Shown here piece by piece: positions 53,668-64,000 of a stretch of DNA of 64,000 nucleotides. Below the pieces are notes generated by a model. That model saw only the letters and a list, made by a program, of their open reading frames with translations, was not told where the DNA came from and ran no database searches. This DNA is from Bifidobacterium leontopitheci (lineage in GTDB: Bacteria; Actinomycetota; Actinomycetes; Actinomycetales; Bifidobacteriaceae). The translations under genes and the position numbers were made by a program. Location: the NCBI RefSeq assembly GCF_009193355.1, contig NZ_WBVT01000001.1, forward strand, positions 1-64,000. The letters are read 5' to 3'. Within the stretch, counting starts at the first letter, position 1. Each line of letters begins with the position of its first letter.

Positions 53668-54591
53668 ATGACGACGGACGACGTGCTGGACCGGTACGTG
53701 ACGTATCTCAAGGCGAACCGCGGCCTGTCGGACAATACGATCAAGGGCTATCGTGACGATGTCTCGTCATGCCTGACGATACTGCGCGGGCGTGGGGTGG
53801 AGGACCTTCGCGAGACGACCATCGACGACCTGCGCGGATGGATGGCCGTGGAATCACGCGACCATGCGCGCTCCACGATGGCGCGCAAGGTTGTCTCGGT
53901 CCGCTCGTTCTTCTCGTGGGCGTTCCTGCATGGGGTGATCGGCTCGGATCCTGCCGCGGCGCTGATGACGCCGAAGGTCGGCGTGACGTTGCCGACGGTG
54001 CTTACCGAGGCGCAGGCGGCGCGGCTCATGGATTCGGCGGACGAGCAGGCGGTCAGGGCGACGGGGGAGGGCGACGGCCGCCGCGCCGCGGTGGCGTTGC
54101 GTGACGCCGCGATGCTGGAGATGTTGTACGCCACCGGCATCCGCGTGGGGGAGCTGGTGGGGATCGACGTCGACGACGTGGATTTCTCGACGCGTACCGT
54201 GAGGGTCACCGGCAAGGGTGATAAGCAGCGTGTCGTGCCGTTTGGCGCCCCGGCCGCGCGCGCGTTGGCGTCATGGCTGCACGACGGCCGGCCGGTGATG
54301 GCTGCCGCTGACGGCACGGCGGCGATGTTCGTCGGCATGCGCGGGCAGCGCGTCGACCGGCGCATCGTGCGGGAGGTGGTGCACCGGCAGGCCGGGCAGG
54401 CCGGTGTGCCGGACATCGGCCCCCATGCGCTGCGTCACAGCGCGGCGACGCACATGCTTGACGGGGGAGCGGACCTTCGTGAAGTGCAGGAGATGCTCGG
54501 ACACGCCTCGCTGGGCACGACGCAGCGGTACACTCATGTGTCGATCGAGCAGCTGAAGTCACGTTACCGTCAGGCGTTCCCCCGCGCATAG
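53668..54591 (+). CDS. xerC: Tyrosine recombinase XerC
   Basis: The 307-residue recombinase has the full catalytic set: Arg in ATGIRVGELVG, Lys in GKGDKQRVV, HALRH, LGHASLG and Tyr in TTQRYTH. With XerD (37823) it would resolve chromosome dimers at dif. ATG 53668 has AAGGAG upstream; the region before it is very AT-rich (TATATATAAAGGTATATG) and probably holds the promoter. No dif site was recognised in the window. No phage genes are adjacent, so a housekeeping role is likelier than an integrase. Confidence 0.9.
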   Translation: MTTDDVLDRYVTYLKANRGLSDNTIKGYRDDVSSCLTILRGRGVEDLRETTIDDLRGWMAVESRDHARSTMARKVVSVRSFFSWAFLHGVIGSDPAAALMTPKVGVTLPTVLTEAQAARLMDSADEQAVRATGEGDGRRAAVALRDAAMLEMLYATGIRVGELVGIDVDDVDFSTRTVRVTGKGDKQRVVPFGAPAARALASWLHDGRPVMAAADGTAAMFVGMRGQRVDRRIVREVVHRQAGQAGVPDIGPHALRHSAATHMLDGGADLREVQEMLGHASLGTTQRYTHVSIEQLKSRYRQAFPRA

Positions 54592-54965
54592 CGGCGGCGT
54601 CCGCTATCACATGATGCGCCGATCATGAATGGCGTATCGCAGGAATTAACCTGTTTGTAACATAGCGTATGGCCTGTGACCGTTGACATGAGGGGATGCC
54701 CCACTGCCGCAAACTGGCAAAAAACTGCGTAATCCATTGGAATTCCGGGGTATTGGCGCTGTGTGCGCGCTGAAAGGCCGATTATTGCGTGTTATATCCG
54801 CGTTTCGGGAAACGGGTTGTATGTGTCATCTTGATGCGCAATACTGAGAATCAATCAGCAAAGGGGTTGTGCACATGAATCAGGAGGTTCGTGCCGCGAC
54901 CCTTTTTGCTTGAGGCCTTTCGGGATGGAGAGTCCCGGAGGGCGACAACGATAGGAGAAACATTC
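54592..54965 (+). promoter_or_regulatory. oppA promoter and leader with a small upstream frame
   Basis: TTGTAT at 54817-54822, a 17-nt spacer and AATACT at 54840-54845 form a good promoter. The leader of about 115 nt has a 12-codon frame, 54875-54913 (MNQEVRAATLFA), with AAGGGG upstream, followed by a hairpin (CTTTCGGGA/TCCCGGAGG) and then the AGGAGA site of oppA. The layout resembles a leader-peptide or translational control region. The first 220 bp of the gap are AT-richer than average and show no gene. Confidence 0.5.
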
Positions 54966-56600
54966 ATGAAGAAGAAAGCACTTGCCATTGCGGCTGCTGC
55001 GTGCGCCGCGGCGATGCTGCTGAGCGGCTGCGGCTCTTCGAGCAACAACAACGCCAGCGCCGAGAGCAACATCATCACCGTGAACGGCTGCGAGCCGGCG
55101 AAGCCGCTCGTTCCGTCCAACACCGTCGAGACCTGCGGCGGCGACCCGATCTCCGAGATGTTCTCGAACCTCGTCCGCTTTGACGACAAGGGCAACGCCC
55201 AGAACGAGGTCGCCGAGTCCATCACCGCGAACGACGACATGACCCAGTACACCATCAAGCTGAAGGACTGGAAGTTCTCCGACGGCACCACCGTCAAGGC
55301 CGAGAACTTCACCAAGGCCTGGAGCTGGGCCGCCAACGCGAAGAACGCTCAGCTGGGCTCCTCCTTCTTCAACGTCATCAAGGGTTATGACGACCTGCAG
55401 AAGAGCGGCCTGAAGGGCGACGAGCAGCTCTCCGGCCTCAAGGTCGTGGACGACAAGACCTTCACCGTGGACCTCAACGAGCCGAGCTCCACCTTCCCGA
55501 TCCTCGTGGGCTACGCCGCGTTCGCTCCGCTGGCCGACTCCTTCTTCAAGGATCCGAAGGCCTTCGGCAACAAGCCCGTCACCAACGGCCCCTACACCTT
55601 CCAGTCCTGGGATCACAACCAGTTCATCAAGCTGCTGAAGAACAAGGACTACAAGGGCACCGCCACCGTCAACAACGATGGCCTGACCTTCAAGGTCTAC
55701 ACCGACACCGAGGCCGCCTACAAGGACGTCCAGGCCGGTAACCTTGACGCCATGGACACCGTGGCTCAGTCCGCCATCAAGACCTTCAAGACCGATTCCT
55801 CCGTGCAGGCCGTCGAGTCCGCGGGCTCCGTGCTCCAGTACTTCATCTTCCCGGCTGACATGCAGTACTTCGCGCAGGGCGACAAGGCCGGCCTGCTGCG
55901 TCGTCAGGCCATCTCCATGGCCGTCAACCGCCAGCAGATCATCGACAAGATCGGCAACGGCACCAACACCCCGGCCGTCGACTTCACCGCCCCGGTCATC
56001 CCGGGCTACTCCGACAGCCTGAAGGGCAACGAGTACCTGAAGTACAACAAGGAGAAGGCGAAGGCCGCTTGGGACGAGGCCAACAAGATCAGCCCGATCC
56101 CGTCCGACTACGTGTTCAAGATCTCCTACAACGCTGATGGTGGCGGCAAGGACACCTACGACGCCATCGCCAACTCCATCAAGAACACGCTCGGCATCAA
56201 CGCCGAGGCGACCCCGATTCCGACCTTCTCCGAGTTCAACAACACCATCGAGAAGCGCCAGATCAAGAACGCCTTCCGTCAGGCCTGGCAGCCGGATTAC
56301 CCGTCGCCGGATTCCTACCTCAAGTCCCTGTACTCGTCGGGCGCTGCCGACGGCAACGGTTCGAACAACGGCGACTACAAGAACGCCAAGTTCGACTCCC
56401 TGCTGAGCCAGGCCGCTTCCGCGAAGACCACCGACGAGGCGAACAAGTACTTCCAGCAGGCCGAGGAGCAGCTGCTCGCCGACATGCCGTCCGTCCCGCT
56501 GTGGTACGCGAACGCCAAGGGCGTCGCCGCCAAGGGCGTGAAGAACTTCAAGATGAACTGGCAGAACGTGCCGATCTACGAGGAGCTCTCCAAGAAGTGA
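54966..56600 (+). CDS. oppA: Oligopeptide ABC transporter, substrate-binding lipoprotein
   Basis: The 544-residue protein has a signal peptide with lipobox LLSGC (Cys22) and the SBP family 5 layout, including SNLVRFDDKGNAQ and AESITANDDMTQYTIKLKDW. It binds peptides outside the membrane for the OppBC-DF importer that follows. ATG 54966 begins MKKKALAIAA, a normal signal peptide; an upstream in-frame ATG at 54891 is not needed. A strong terminator follows, so oppA can be made in excess over the rest. Confidence 0.94.
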   Translation: MKKKALAIAAAACAAAMLLSGCGSSSNNNASAESNIITVNGCEPAKPLVPSNTVETCGGDPISEMFSNLVRFDDKGNAQNEVAESITANDDMTQYTIKLKDWKFSDGTTVKAENFTKAWSWAANAKNAQLGSSFFNVIKGYDDLQKSGLKGDEQLSGLKVVDDKTFTVDLNEPSSTFPILVGYAAFAPLADSFFKDPKAFGNKPVTNGPYTFQSWDHNQFIKLLKNKDYKGTATVNNDGLTFKVYTDTEAAYKDVQAGNLDAMDTVAQSAIKTFKTDSSVQAVESAGSVLQYFIFPADMQYFAQGDKAGLLRRQAISMAVNRQQIIDKIGNGTNTPAVDFTAPVIPGYSDSLKGNEYLKYNKEKAKAAWDEANKISPIPSDYVFKISYNADGGGKDTYDAIANSIKNTLGINAEATPIPTFSEFNNTIEKRQIKNAFRQAWQPDYPSPDSYLKSLYSSGAADGNGSNNGDYKNAKFDSLLSQAASAKTTDEANKYFQQAEEQLLADMPSVPLWYANAKGVAAKGVKNFKMNWQNVPIYEELSKK

Positions 56601-56641
56601 TCGTCGGCCGGGTCAATTGATTCGGCAGACATGATCATTCG

Positions 56642-56682
56642 ATGAAGAAGGGGAGGCAGTCTTACTGCCTCCCCTTCTTCAT
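56642..56682 (+). terminator. Terminator after oppA
   Basis: ATGAAGAAGGGGAGGCAG pairs with CTGCCTCCCCTTCTTCAT (18 bp) around TCTTA. Confidence 0.9.
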
Positions 56683-56865
56683 ATGCATCACCATCCGACA
56701 GAAGATTGTCGAAAAAACAGTGCCGTACGTAACGTGATTGTCTCGGATGTGAATATTTCGTTACATAAAATCAAATCGCACTGGTACACTACAGAACGTT
56801 ATTCTAAAGACGAGTCGATGCCGCAGTAGCCGTATCCGATTCGCAGAAGAAAAAGGAGATAGCCG
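56683..56865 (+). promoter_or_regulatory. oppB-oppC-oppDF promoter region
   Basis: An AT-rich stretch with TACACT near 56776 as a candidate -10, ending in AAAGGAG before oppB. It allows separate expression of permease genes after the oppA terminator. Confidence 0.45.
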
Positions 56866-57792
56866 ATGGGTCGATATCTGCTGCGACGCATATTGCAGGT
56901 AATCCCAGTAGTCCTCGGCACGACGTTGTTGATTTATGCGCTTGTCTTCGCCCTCCCAGGCGACCCCGTCACCGCGATGTTCGGCGGCAAGCCGGTAAAT
57001 CAGGCCGTTGCCGCGCAAATCCGAGCCGAGTATAACCTCGACAAGCCGTTCATCGTTCAGTGGCTCATTTTCTTGAAGAACTCGCTGACCTTCGACTTCG
57101 GCAACACGTTCGCCGGCCAGCCGGTCATCGATGTCGTGGGACGCGCTTTCCCGGTCACCATCAAGCTCGGCCTGATGGCGTTCGTCTTCGAGGGCATCTT
57201 CGGTGTCATCTTCGGCATCATCTCGGGCCTCAACAAGGGCAAGTGGTACGACACCGTCATCCTCGTCCTCTCCCTGCTGCTCATCTCGGTGCCGACCTTC
57301 GTCACCGGCTTCGTCATGCAGTACTTCTTCGGCGTCAAGTGGCACATCCTTCCGGTGACGGTGAGCGCCAACCCCGGATTCCTCGACCTGCTCATGCCGG
57401 CCATGGTGCTCGGCAGCGTCTCGATGGCCTCGATCATTCGACTGTCCCGCACCGAGATCACCTCCAACATCGCCGAAGATTACGTGCGCACCGCGCGCGC
57501 CAAGGGCATGAGCAACAGCTCCGTGACCGTGCGCCACATCCTGCGCAACTCGCTGATCCCGGTCGTCACCTACCTGGGCGCCGACCTCGGCGCGCTCATG
57601 GGCGGTGCCATGATCTCCGAACGAATCTTCAACATCCAGGGCGTCGGCAACACGCTGTACCAGGCCATCCTGCGTGGCGAGGGCACGCTGGTCGTGTCCA
57701 TTGTCACCATCATGGTCCTGATCTTCGTGGTGTGCAGCCTGTTCGTCGACCTGCTGTACGCCGTGCTCGATCCGCGAATCCGTTACGCGTGA
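56866..57792 (+). CDS. oppB: Oligopeptide ABC transporter, permease B
   Basis: The 308-residue membrane protein starts MGRYLLRRILQVIPVVLGTT, the OppB/DppB N-terminus, and has six predicted membrane segments. The EAA loop that docks the ATPase is near DYVRTARAKGMSNSSVTVRH. AAAGGAG precedes the ATG. oppC follows 19 nt after the stop. Confidence 0.95.
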   Translation: MGRYLLRRILQVIPVVLGTTLLIYALVFALPGDPVTAMFGGKPVNQAVAAQIRAEYNLDKPFIVQWLIFLKNSLTFDFGNTFAGQPVIDVVGRAFPVTIKLGLMAFVFEGIFGVIFGIISGLNKGKWYDTVILVLSLLLISVPTFVTGFVMQYFFGVKWHILPVTVSANPGFLDLLMPAMVLGSVSMASIIRLSRTEITSNIAEDYVRTARAKGMSNSSVTVRHILRNSLIPVVTYLGADLGALMGGAMISERIFNIQGVGNTLYQAILRGEGTLVVSIVTIMVLIFVVCSLFVDLLYAVLDPRIRYA

Positions 57793-57811
57793 GAGGTTTG
57801 GTGAATTACCT

Positions 57812-58801
57812 ATGACAGATCAGAATTCCGCAATCGAAGAGCAGGGCAAGGAGCTCTTCGTCGATCCGCTGCCCGGTCAGGAGCGCTTCGTCGCACCTCT
57901 CGAGGAGACCCCGCTCAAGGAGGTCGACTACCTCGACGAGTCCGTGCCGCCGACCAGCATGTGGGCCGACGCATGGAAGGTGCTGCGAAAGAACCCGCTG
58001 TTCATCATCTCCTCCATCGTCGTGGTCTTCGTGTTCATCGTGGCGCTGTTCCCGCAGCTGTTCACCAAGGTCGACCCGCTCAACTGCGTGCTCGACAACT
58101 CCCTCGAGGGCGCACGCGCCGGCCACCCGCTCGGCTTCGACCTGCAGGGCTGCGACGTGTACGCGCACGTGATCTACGGCGCCCGCACCTCGGTGAGCAT
58201 CGGCATCCTGACGACCATCATCGTCACGCTGCTCGGCGGCTTCATCGGCGCCATCGCCGGCTTCTTCGGCGGCTGGGTCGACGCGATCCTGAGCCGTATC
58301 ACCGACATCTTCTTCGCCATCCCGTTCCTGCTTGGCGCCATCGTCGTGCTGCAGATGTTCCGCACCTCCTCCTCCATCTGGAAGGTCGTCTTCGCCCTGG
58401 CCATCTTCGGCTGGGTGAGCATGGCGCGTATCGTGCGTGGTTCCGTCCTCGAGGCGAAGAACCTCGAGTTCAACACCGCGTCGCTGGCCCTCGGCTCCTC
58501 GCCGATCCGCAACCTGTTCCAGCACATCATCCCGAACTCGCTCGCCCCTGCCATCGTCATGGCCACGATGTCGCTCGGCAGCTACATCGTCTCCGAGGCG
58601 ACGCTGAGCTTCCTCGGTATCGGTCTGCCGTCGTCCGTCGTCAGCTGGGGCGGCGACATCAGCAACGCGCAGCCGCTGCTCACCACCAATCCGTCCGTGC
58701 TGTTCTGGCCGTCGCTCGCGCTGGCCATCACCGTGCTCGCCTTCATCATGCTGGGCGACTGCGTGAAGGACGCCTTGGATCCGAAGAGCCGTACGGCCTG
58801 A
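57812..58801 (+). CDS. oppC: Oligopeptide ABC transporter, permease C
   Basis: The 329-residue protein has a long cytoplasmic N-terminus (about 60 residues, acidic), then six predicted membrane segments and the EAA-loop region GSVLEAKNLEFNTASLALGS. The C-terminal LSFLGIGLPSSVVSWGGDIS is characteristic of DppC/OppC. It pairs with OppB to form the channel. Confidence 0.95.
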   Translation: MTDQNSAIEEQGKELFVDPLPGQERFVAPLEETPLKEVDYLDESVPPTSMWADAWKVLRKNPLFIISSIVVVFVFIVALFPQLFTKVDPLNCVLDNSLEGARAGHPLGFDLQGCDVYAHVIYGARTSVSIGILTTIIVTLLGGFIGAIAGFFGGWVDAILSRITDIFFAIPFLLGAIVVLQMFRTSSSIWKVVFALAIFGWVSMARIVRGSVLEAKNLEFNTASLALGSSPIRNLFQHIIPNSLAPAIVMATMSLGSYIVSEATLSFLGIGLPSSVVSWGGDISNAQPLLTTNPSVLFWPSLALAITVLAFIMLGDCVKDALDPKSRTA

Positions 58802-58816
58802 GCGTGAGGGGAAACA

Positions 58817-60832
<2,016 letters not shown>

Positions 60833-60842
60833 TCCAGCGCAT

Positions 60843-60907
60843 CAGCCGATAACGATTGAGGCCCCGACGAACCTAGTGTTCGTCGGGGCCTCAATCGTTA
60901 TCGGCTG
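60843..60907. terminator. Very long bidirectional terminator between oppDF and pepC
   Basis: A 30-bp perfect stem, starting CAGCCGATAACGATTGAGGC at 60843 with its reverse complement ending at 60907, and loop CTAGT. It is the longest terminator stem in the window. Confidence 0.9.
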
Positions 60908-60949
60908 CGACGTCACGTGACGTCCATAACGTGACGTCGGCGGCCGACG

Positions 60950-62377
60950 TCAGCGGCAGATCCTCGAAATCGGCTGCCACGGCTGCAGCGTCACCGGCTC
61001 GCCGGCAAGCGCCGCCAGCGTCCGCTCGTCCAGGAACTCCTTGCGGATGATGATCTCCTGCGTGTACCGGTCGAACCACGGAGCCGAGGCGACGAAGTAG
61101 CCGTCACGGCCGTTGTCCTTGCCCCAGCTGTTCTCGATCTTCCACCGGTCAGGCTGCCCGTCGGCGCCGATGTTCACGCCGGTCAGCGTCATCGCATGGT
61201 TGCTGGGGGAGTCGCCGTACTCCAGGCCGTGCGCCTTGTCGGACGTGAACTCGGTGCCGAACAGCTCGTCGACGCGCACGCTCGCACGGTCGAACACGCC
61301 CTCCTTGCGCAGCGCGAACTGCATGCAGTCGCATGCGAACCAAATCGGGTGACCGGCGGACAGCTGGTCCACGGCCGCCTTGCGGAACACGTCCAGCGGC
61401 ACGTTGACGAACTGCATGAGGCCGGCTTCCGCCACATTGCCCTCGTAGTCGATCTGGTAGCGGCGGTAGTACGGGGTGGAGGCGAGCGGGGAGTTCGTCA
61501 GGCAGATGAAATCGTCCAGGTCGACGCCCACATAGCGTTTGTAGAAGTCCTGCGGCGTGATGCCGCGCTCCACAATCTGCTTGCGGCCGTCGATGCCGGA
61601 GTGCGCGGCGGACTGCGGCTTGTCGACGTTGTCCGTCTTGCCGTCCGTCTTGTCGTCGTCGTCCTTGACCTTGAGCAGCAGGTCGAACGTGGCCGGCGGC
61701 TCGCCCATGGACACGGCGCAGATGCGGTAGACCGTCGCCATCTGCTCGTCCTTCATCGCGCGCAGCTCGTCGATCGTGCGGCCGGACTTGTGCGCGTCGC
61801 GCAGCTTGGCGGCGAACTCGCGCAGTTTCGTGTTCAGATACTGGGCGAAGGCGTCCGAATCGCGCGAGTTCGCCGACTCCGGGTACGCCTCCTTGGACAC
61901 CAGGCCGTACTTCTTCACCAGCGGCACGAACATCTGCCACCAGCCGCCGTCGTCTGCCGGCGACTCGTTGATCGCCTGGAAGACGCGGCCGTCGGTCGGC
62001 TCGTCCAGCGTTGCCAGCACGTTCTCCAGATAATGGTTCGACTTCTCCAGCTTGTCGTAGAAGAACAGGTAGCTTTCCGAGAACTCGAAATCCTCGAGGT
62101 TCCAACGGTGCATGAGCTCATAGCGCAGCGTGTTGAGCGACGCGAACATCCAGCAGCGGCCCGAACGTTCCTGATTGGTGATCGTGCCCTGCTTGAGCTC
62201 CACAGAGAAGGTGCGTGGCAGCTCGCGAAGGCCGCGATACGAGGTCGCGGCCTTCAGCACGCCGCCTGACACCGCGGCGTTGGCCGCCACCAGGTTCGCA
62301 CGGTCGCCGTTGAATCGCGTCGAGTACTCATGAAGACGTTCCGGGGTCAGACCCCGCTCTGACTGGCTTTCGGCCAT
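60950..62377 (-). CDS. pepC: Aminopeptidase C (C1B, bleomycin hydrolase family)
   Basis: The 475-residue papain-like peptidase has the catalytic Cys75 (QERSGRCWMFASLN), His in SNHAMTLTGV and Asn in ENSWGKDNG. It trims N-terminal residues from imported peptides in the cytoplasm, matching the adjacent peptide importer. A charged insert (KVKDDDDKTDGKTDNVDK) near residue 250 is lineage-specific. ATG 62377 has AAAGGA upstream; an earlier in-frame ATG is not needed. Confidence 0.95.
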   Translation of the reverse strand: MAESQSERGLTPERLHEYSTRFNGDRANLVAANAAVSGGVLKAATSYRGLRELPRTFSVELKQGTITNQERSGRCWMFASLNTLRYELMHRWNLEDFEFSESYLFFYDKLEKSNHYLENVLATLDEPTDGRVFQAINESPADDGGWWQMFVPLVKKYGLVSKEAYPESANSRDSDAFAQYLNTKLREFAAKLRDAHKSGRTIDELRAMKDEQMATVYRICAVSMGEPPATFDLLLKVKDDDDKTDGKTDNVDKPQSAAHSGIDGRKQIVERGITPQDFYKRYVGVDLDDFICLTNSPLASTPYYRRYQIDYEGNVAEAGLMQFVNVPLDVFRKAAVDQLSAGHPIWFACDCMQFALRKEGVFDRASVRVDELFGTEFTSDKAHGLEYGDSPSNHAMTLTGVNIGADGQPDRWKIENSWGKDNGRDGYFVASAPWFDRYTQEIIIRKEFLDERTLAALAGEPVTLQPWQPISRICR

Positions 62378-62488
62378 ATGAAGTCGTCCTTTCGTGACGG
62401 TGTGCATGAATGACACCGCAAGTCTACTCCCGCGCCACCATCGTCATGCCGTTGCCGCCGGCATAACCGTCGCGGGCGTGTCGGCGGC

Positions 62489-62501
62489 TATCATGGCAGC
62501 C
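62489..62501 (+). promoter_or_regulatory. -10 box of a leaderless promoter for exonuclease III
   Basis: TATCAT at 62489-62494, then GGCAGCC (7 nt), then ATG 62502. No ribosome site. Confidence 0.6.
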
Positions 62502-63359
62502 ATGATCACCATCACCACAACGAACGTCAACGGCATCCGCGCGGCGAAACGCAAGGGCCTGCCAGACTGGGCGTACGACAACGCCCCCGATGTCTGGTGC
62601 ATGCAGGAGGTGCGTGCGCCCCAGCCGGATGTCGACGCCATCATGGGCGAGCTCGCCGAGCGGTACGTCGAAGCGGACGCTGCCGCCGGTCCCGACGACG
62701 TCACCGCCATGAACGAGGTGTGCCGCGTCAAAGGGCGCGCCGGCGTCGCACTGCTCGCCGACCTGCCCGTCACCGCACGCCGGTACGGCCTGCCCGGCCT
62801 CGGCGAGGATGTCGACTCCGGACGTTGGATCGAGGCCGACGTGCGTACGCCGCAAGGCTACGAGATCACCGTCGCCAGCGTGTACGTGCACTCGGGCAAC
62901 GCCGACGATCCGGTCAAGATGCGGCAGAAGTATCGGTTCCTCGACGCGATGAACGAACGGCTGGCGGCGCTTCGTGACGAGGCGGCTCGCGGCGGCCGGC
63001 AGTCGGTGCTGTGCGGCGACTACAACATCGCGCACACGCCGCTCGACATCAAAAACGCGAAGGCGAACGTCAAGCACGCCGGATTCCTGCCTGAGGAGCG
63101 CGCCTACATGGACCATTGGCTTGGCGACCTGGAGTTCGTCGACGTGATGCGCGCGCTCGCCGGCGACATCGACGGCCCGTACACGTGGTGGAGCCAACGT
63201 GGCCGCGCTTTCGACAACAACGTCGGCTGGAGGATTGACTACCAGCTCGCCACCCCGGAACTGGCCGAAACCGCGCGCGGGTTCGTCATCGACAAGGCGC
63301 CCAGCTACGACGCGCGATGGTCCGACCATGCGCCGCTGACGATTCGCTACGACGTGTGA
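62502..63359 (+). CDS. xthA: Exodeoxyribonuclease III
   Basis: The 285-residue product has the exonuclease-endonuclease-phosphatase motifs TTNVNGIRAA (Asn), WCMQEVRA (metal Glu), SVYVHSGN, GDYNIAHTPLDI (catalytic Asp, Asn) and WSDHAPLT (catalytic His). It cleaves at abasic sites and trims 3' ends in base-excision repair. ATG 62502 begins MITITTTNVNG, the family start. The upstream in-frame extension is Ala/Arg-rich and not conserved in type. Confidence 0.93.
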   Translation: MITITTTNVNGIRAAKRKGLPDWAYDNAPDVWCMQEVRAPQPDVDAIMGELAERYVEADAAAGPDDVTAMNEVCRVKGRAGVALLADLPVTARRYGLPGLGEDVDSGRWIEADVRTPQGYEITVASVYVHSGNADDPVKMRQKYRFLDAMNERLAALRDEAARGGRQSVLCGDYNIAHTPLDIKNAKANVKHAGFLPEERAYMDHWLGDLEFVDVMRALAGDIDGPYTWWSQRGRAFDNNVGWRIDYQLATPELAETARGFVIDKAPSYDARWSDHAPLTIRYDV

Positions 63360-63473
63360 GCGCGGCCGTTCCCAGCGAAACGCAAGGGCAGGTGCTACGC
63401 TAGTCGCTAGTCACGGATGCGCCGGCACCGGCGCCCGTCACCGAAGCAACGTCACAACGAAACGAGGATACCC

Positions 63474-64000
63474 ATGGGACTGTTCGGATTCGGCAAGAAG
63501 AAGCGTGAGCGCGAGGCCGAGGAGGCCGCCGCGAAGGCCGAGGAGGAGAGCGCGAAGGCCGCCGAAGCCTCGCAGTCCGAGGATGAGGACGACGAGTCCG
63601 GGGACGCCGCCGCCGAGGCCGCGCCGACCGTCGCCCGCGACACCTATGAGGGCCGCGGCGAGACGTGGGGCCCGTGGGACGTCGACGACGAGGACGTGCC
63701 CGACTACGACGACTACCTCGACATGGGTTCCTATTATCTGCCGTATCTGCCGGGCCTGCAGCTGCGCATCAAGGCGAACCGCGCCACCCAGGAGGTGCTG
63801 GGCACGACCATCACCTACGGCGCATCCAGCCTGGAGATCGAGGCGTTCGCCGCGCCCAAGACGCTCGGCCTGTGGGACGACGTGCGCGCCGACTTGATTG
63901 AAGGCAACGAGAACGCCGAGGAGCAGCCCGGCGTGTTCGGCACCGAGCTGCAGCTGCCGGTCACGCTCAAGGGCGGCCGCACCCTGCGCACGCGCATCGT
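63474..64000 (+). CDS. DUF3710-type conserved protein, N-terminal part (cut by window edge)
   Basis: The frame runs from ATG 63474, with ACGAGGA just before it, past the end of the window, so only 175 residues are visible. It starts MGLFGFGKKKREREAEEAAA, then an acidic disordered stretch, then GPWDVDDEDVPDYDDYLDMG and GLQLRIKANRATQEVLG, which match the actinobacterial DUF3710 family. That family is of unknown function and is often near dut. The visible part looks intact. Confidence 0.78.
   Translation, partial: MGLFGFGKKKREREAEEAAAKAEEESAKAAEASQSEDEDDESGDAAAEAAPTVARDTYEGRGETWGPWDVDDEDVPDYDDYLDMGSYYLPYLPGLQLRIKANRATQEVLGTTITYGASSLEIEAFAAPKTLGLWDDVRADLIEGNENAEEQPGVFGTELQLPVTLKGGRTLRTRI

Noticed and set aside
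53668..54591. Phage or island integrase
   Set aside because: No phage genes, tRNA gene or attachment repeats nearby; size and motifs fit XerC.
54891..54965. Extended OppA start
   Set aside because: ATG 54966 gives a standard lipoprotein signal peptide with its own AGGAGA site.

Overview
The window comes from a high-GC actinobacterium, almost certainly a Bifidobacterium; the species is not resolved. The reasoning is: high GC throughout; a bL37 ribosomal mini-protein; a xerD / ParA-like ATPase / scpA / scpB block in the actinobacterial order; a mycothiol-type sigma/anti-sigma pair; an oligopeptide importer whose two ATPases are fused; a GlcNAc-catabolism cluster with a ROK regulator; and a LacI-type palindrome in front of gap. 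Nearly all of it is core chromosome. The only mobile DNA is at the left edge, where the 3' end of an IS256-family transposase abuts a decayed ISL3-family transposase (1-1465).

Layout. 1.7-2.2 kb: dtd. 2.4-9.4 kb: sugar island, with a minus-strand ROK regulator, PfkB kinase and MFS permease, and plus-strand cutC, nagB and nagA; operator-like palindromes sit before cutC and nagB. 9.5-11.7 kb: NUDIX hydrolase and Xaa-Pro aminopeptidase. 11.9-15.2 kb: a NarL-type two-component system flanked by two lipoproteins. 15.6-21.1 kb: folC and smc. 21.3-27.0 kb: an ATP-grasp ligase, a DegT-type PLP enzyme, a FemABX-type transferase and a MurE-type ligase, a probable peptidoglycan-precursor locus. 27.2-28.7 kb: ECF sigma factor, anti-sigma factor and bL37. 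28.8-36 kb: aldose epimerase, ispH, ybaK, gap, thiamine pyrophosphokinase and a membrane spermidine-synthase-like protein. 36.3-37.7 kb: infC-rpmI-rplT. 37.8-41.7 kb: xerD, ParA-like ATPase, scpA, scpB. 41.8-48.0 kb: an NrtR-type regulator followed by nadA, nadB, nadC and a cysteine desulfurase, the de novo NAD pathway with its repressor and Fe-S supply. 48.2-53.2 kb: typA, a membrane protein, pheA, tyrA. 53.3-54.6 kb: a small unknown protein and a XerC-type recombinase. 55-60.8 kb: oppA, oppB, oppC, oppDF. 61-64 kb: pepC, exonuclease III and the start of a DUF3710-type gene. Peptide import (opp), pepC and pepP fit a peptide-scavenging lifestyle.

The most unusual structure is non-coding. Between the DegT-type gene and the FemABX-type gene lies an array of five 40-nt inverted repeats, each starting exactly 52 bp after the last (24073-24320), giving ten alternately oriented copies of a CGAGTACGGT half-site; a related site lies 3 kb away after smc. 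Other patterns not explained by the genes are: six genes whose start codon lies exactly 7 nt after a -10 hexamer with no ribosome-binding site (leaderless mRNAs); a 56-bp perfect palindrome and a relative of it after two unrelated genes; a dispersed family of GC-rich intergenic repeats; a duplicated typA 3' end; and in-frame short tandem repeats in the anti-sigma factor, pheA and the ParA-like gene.
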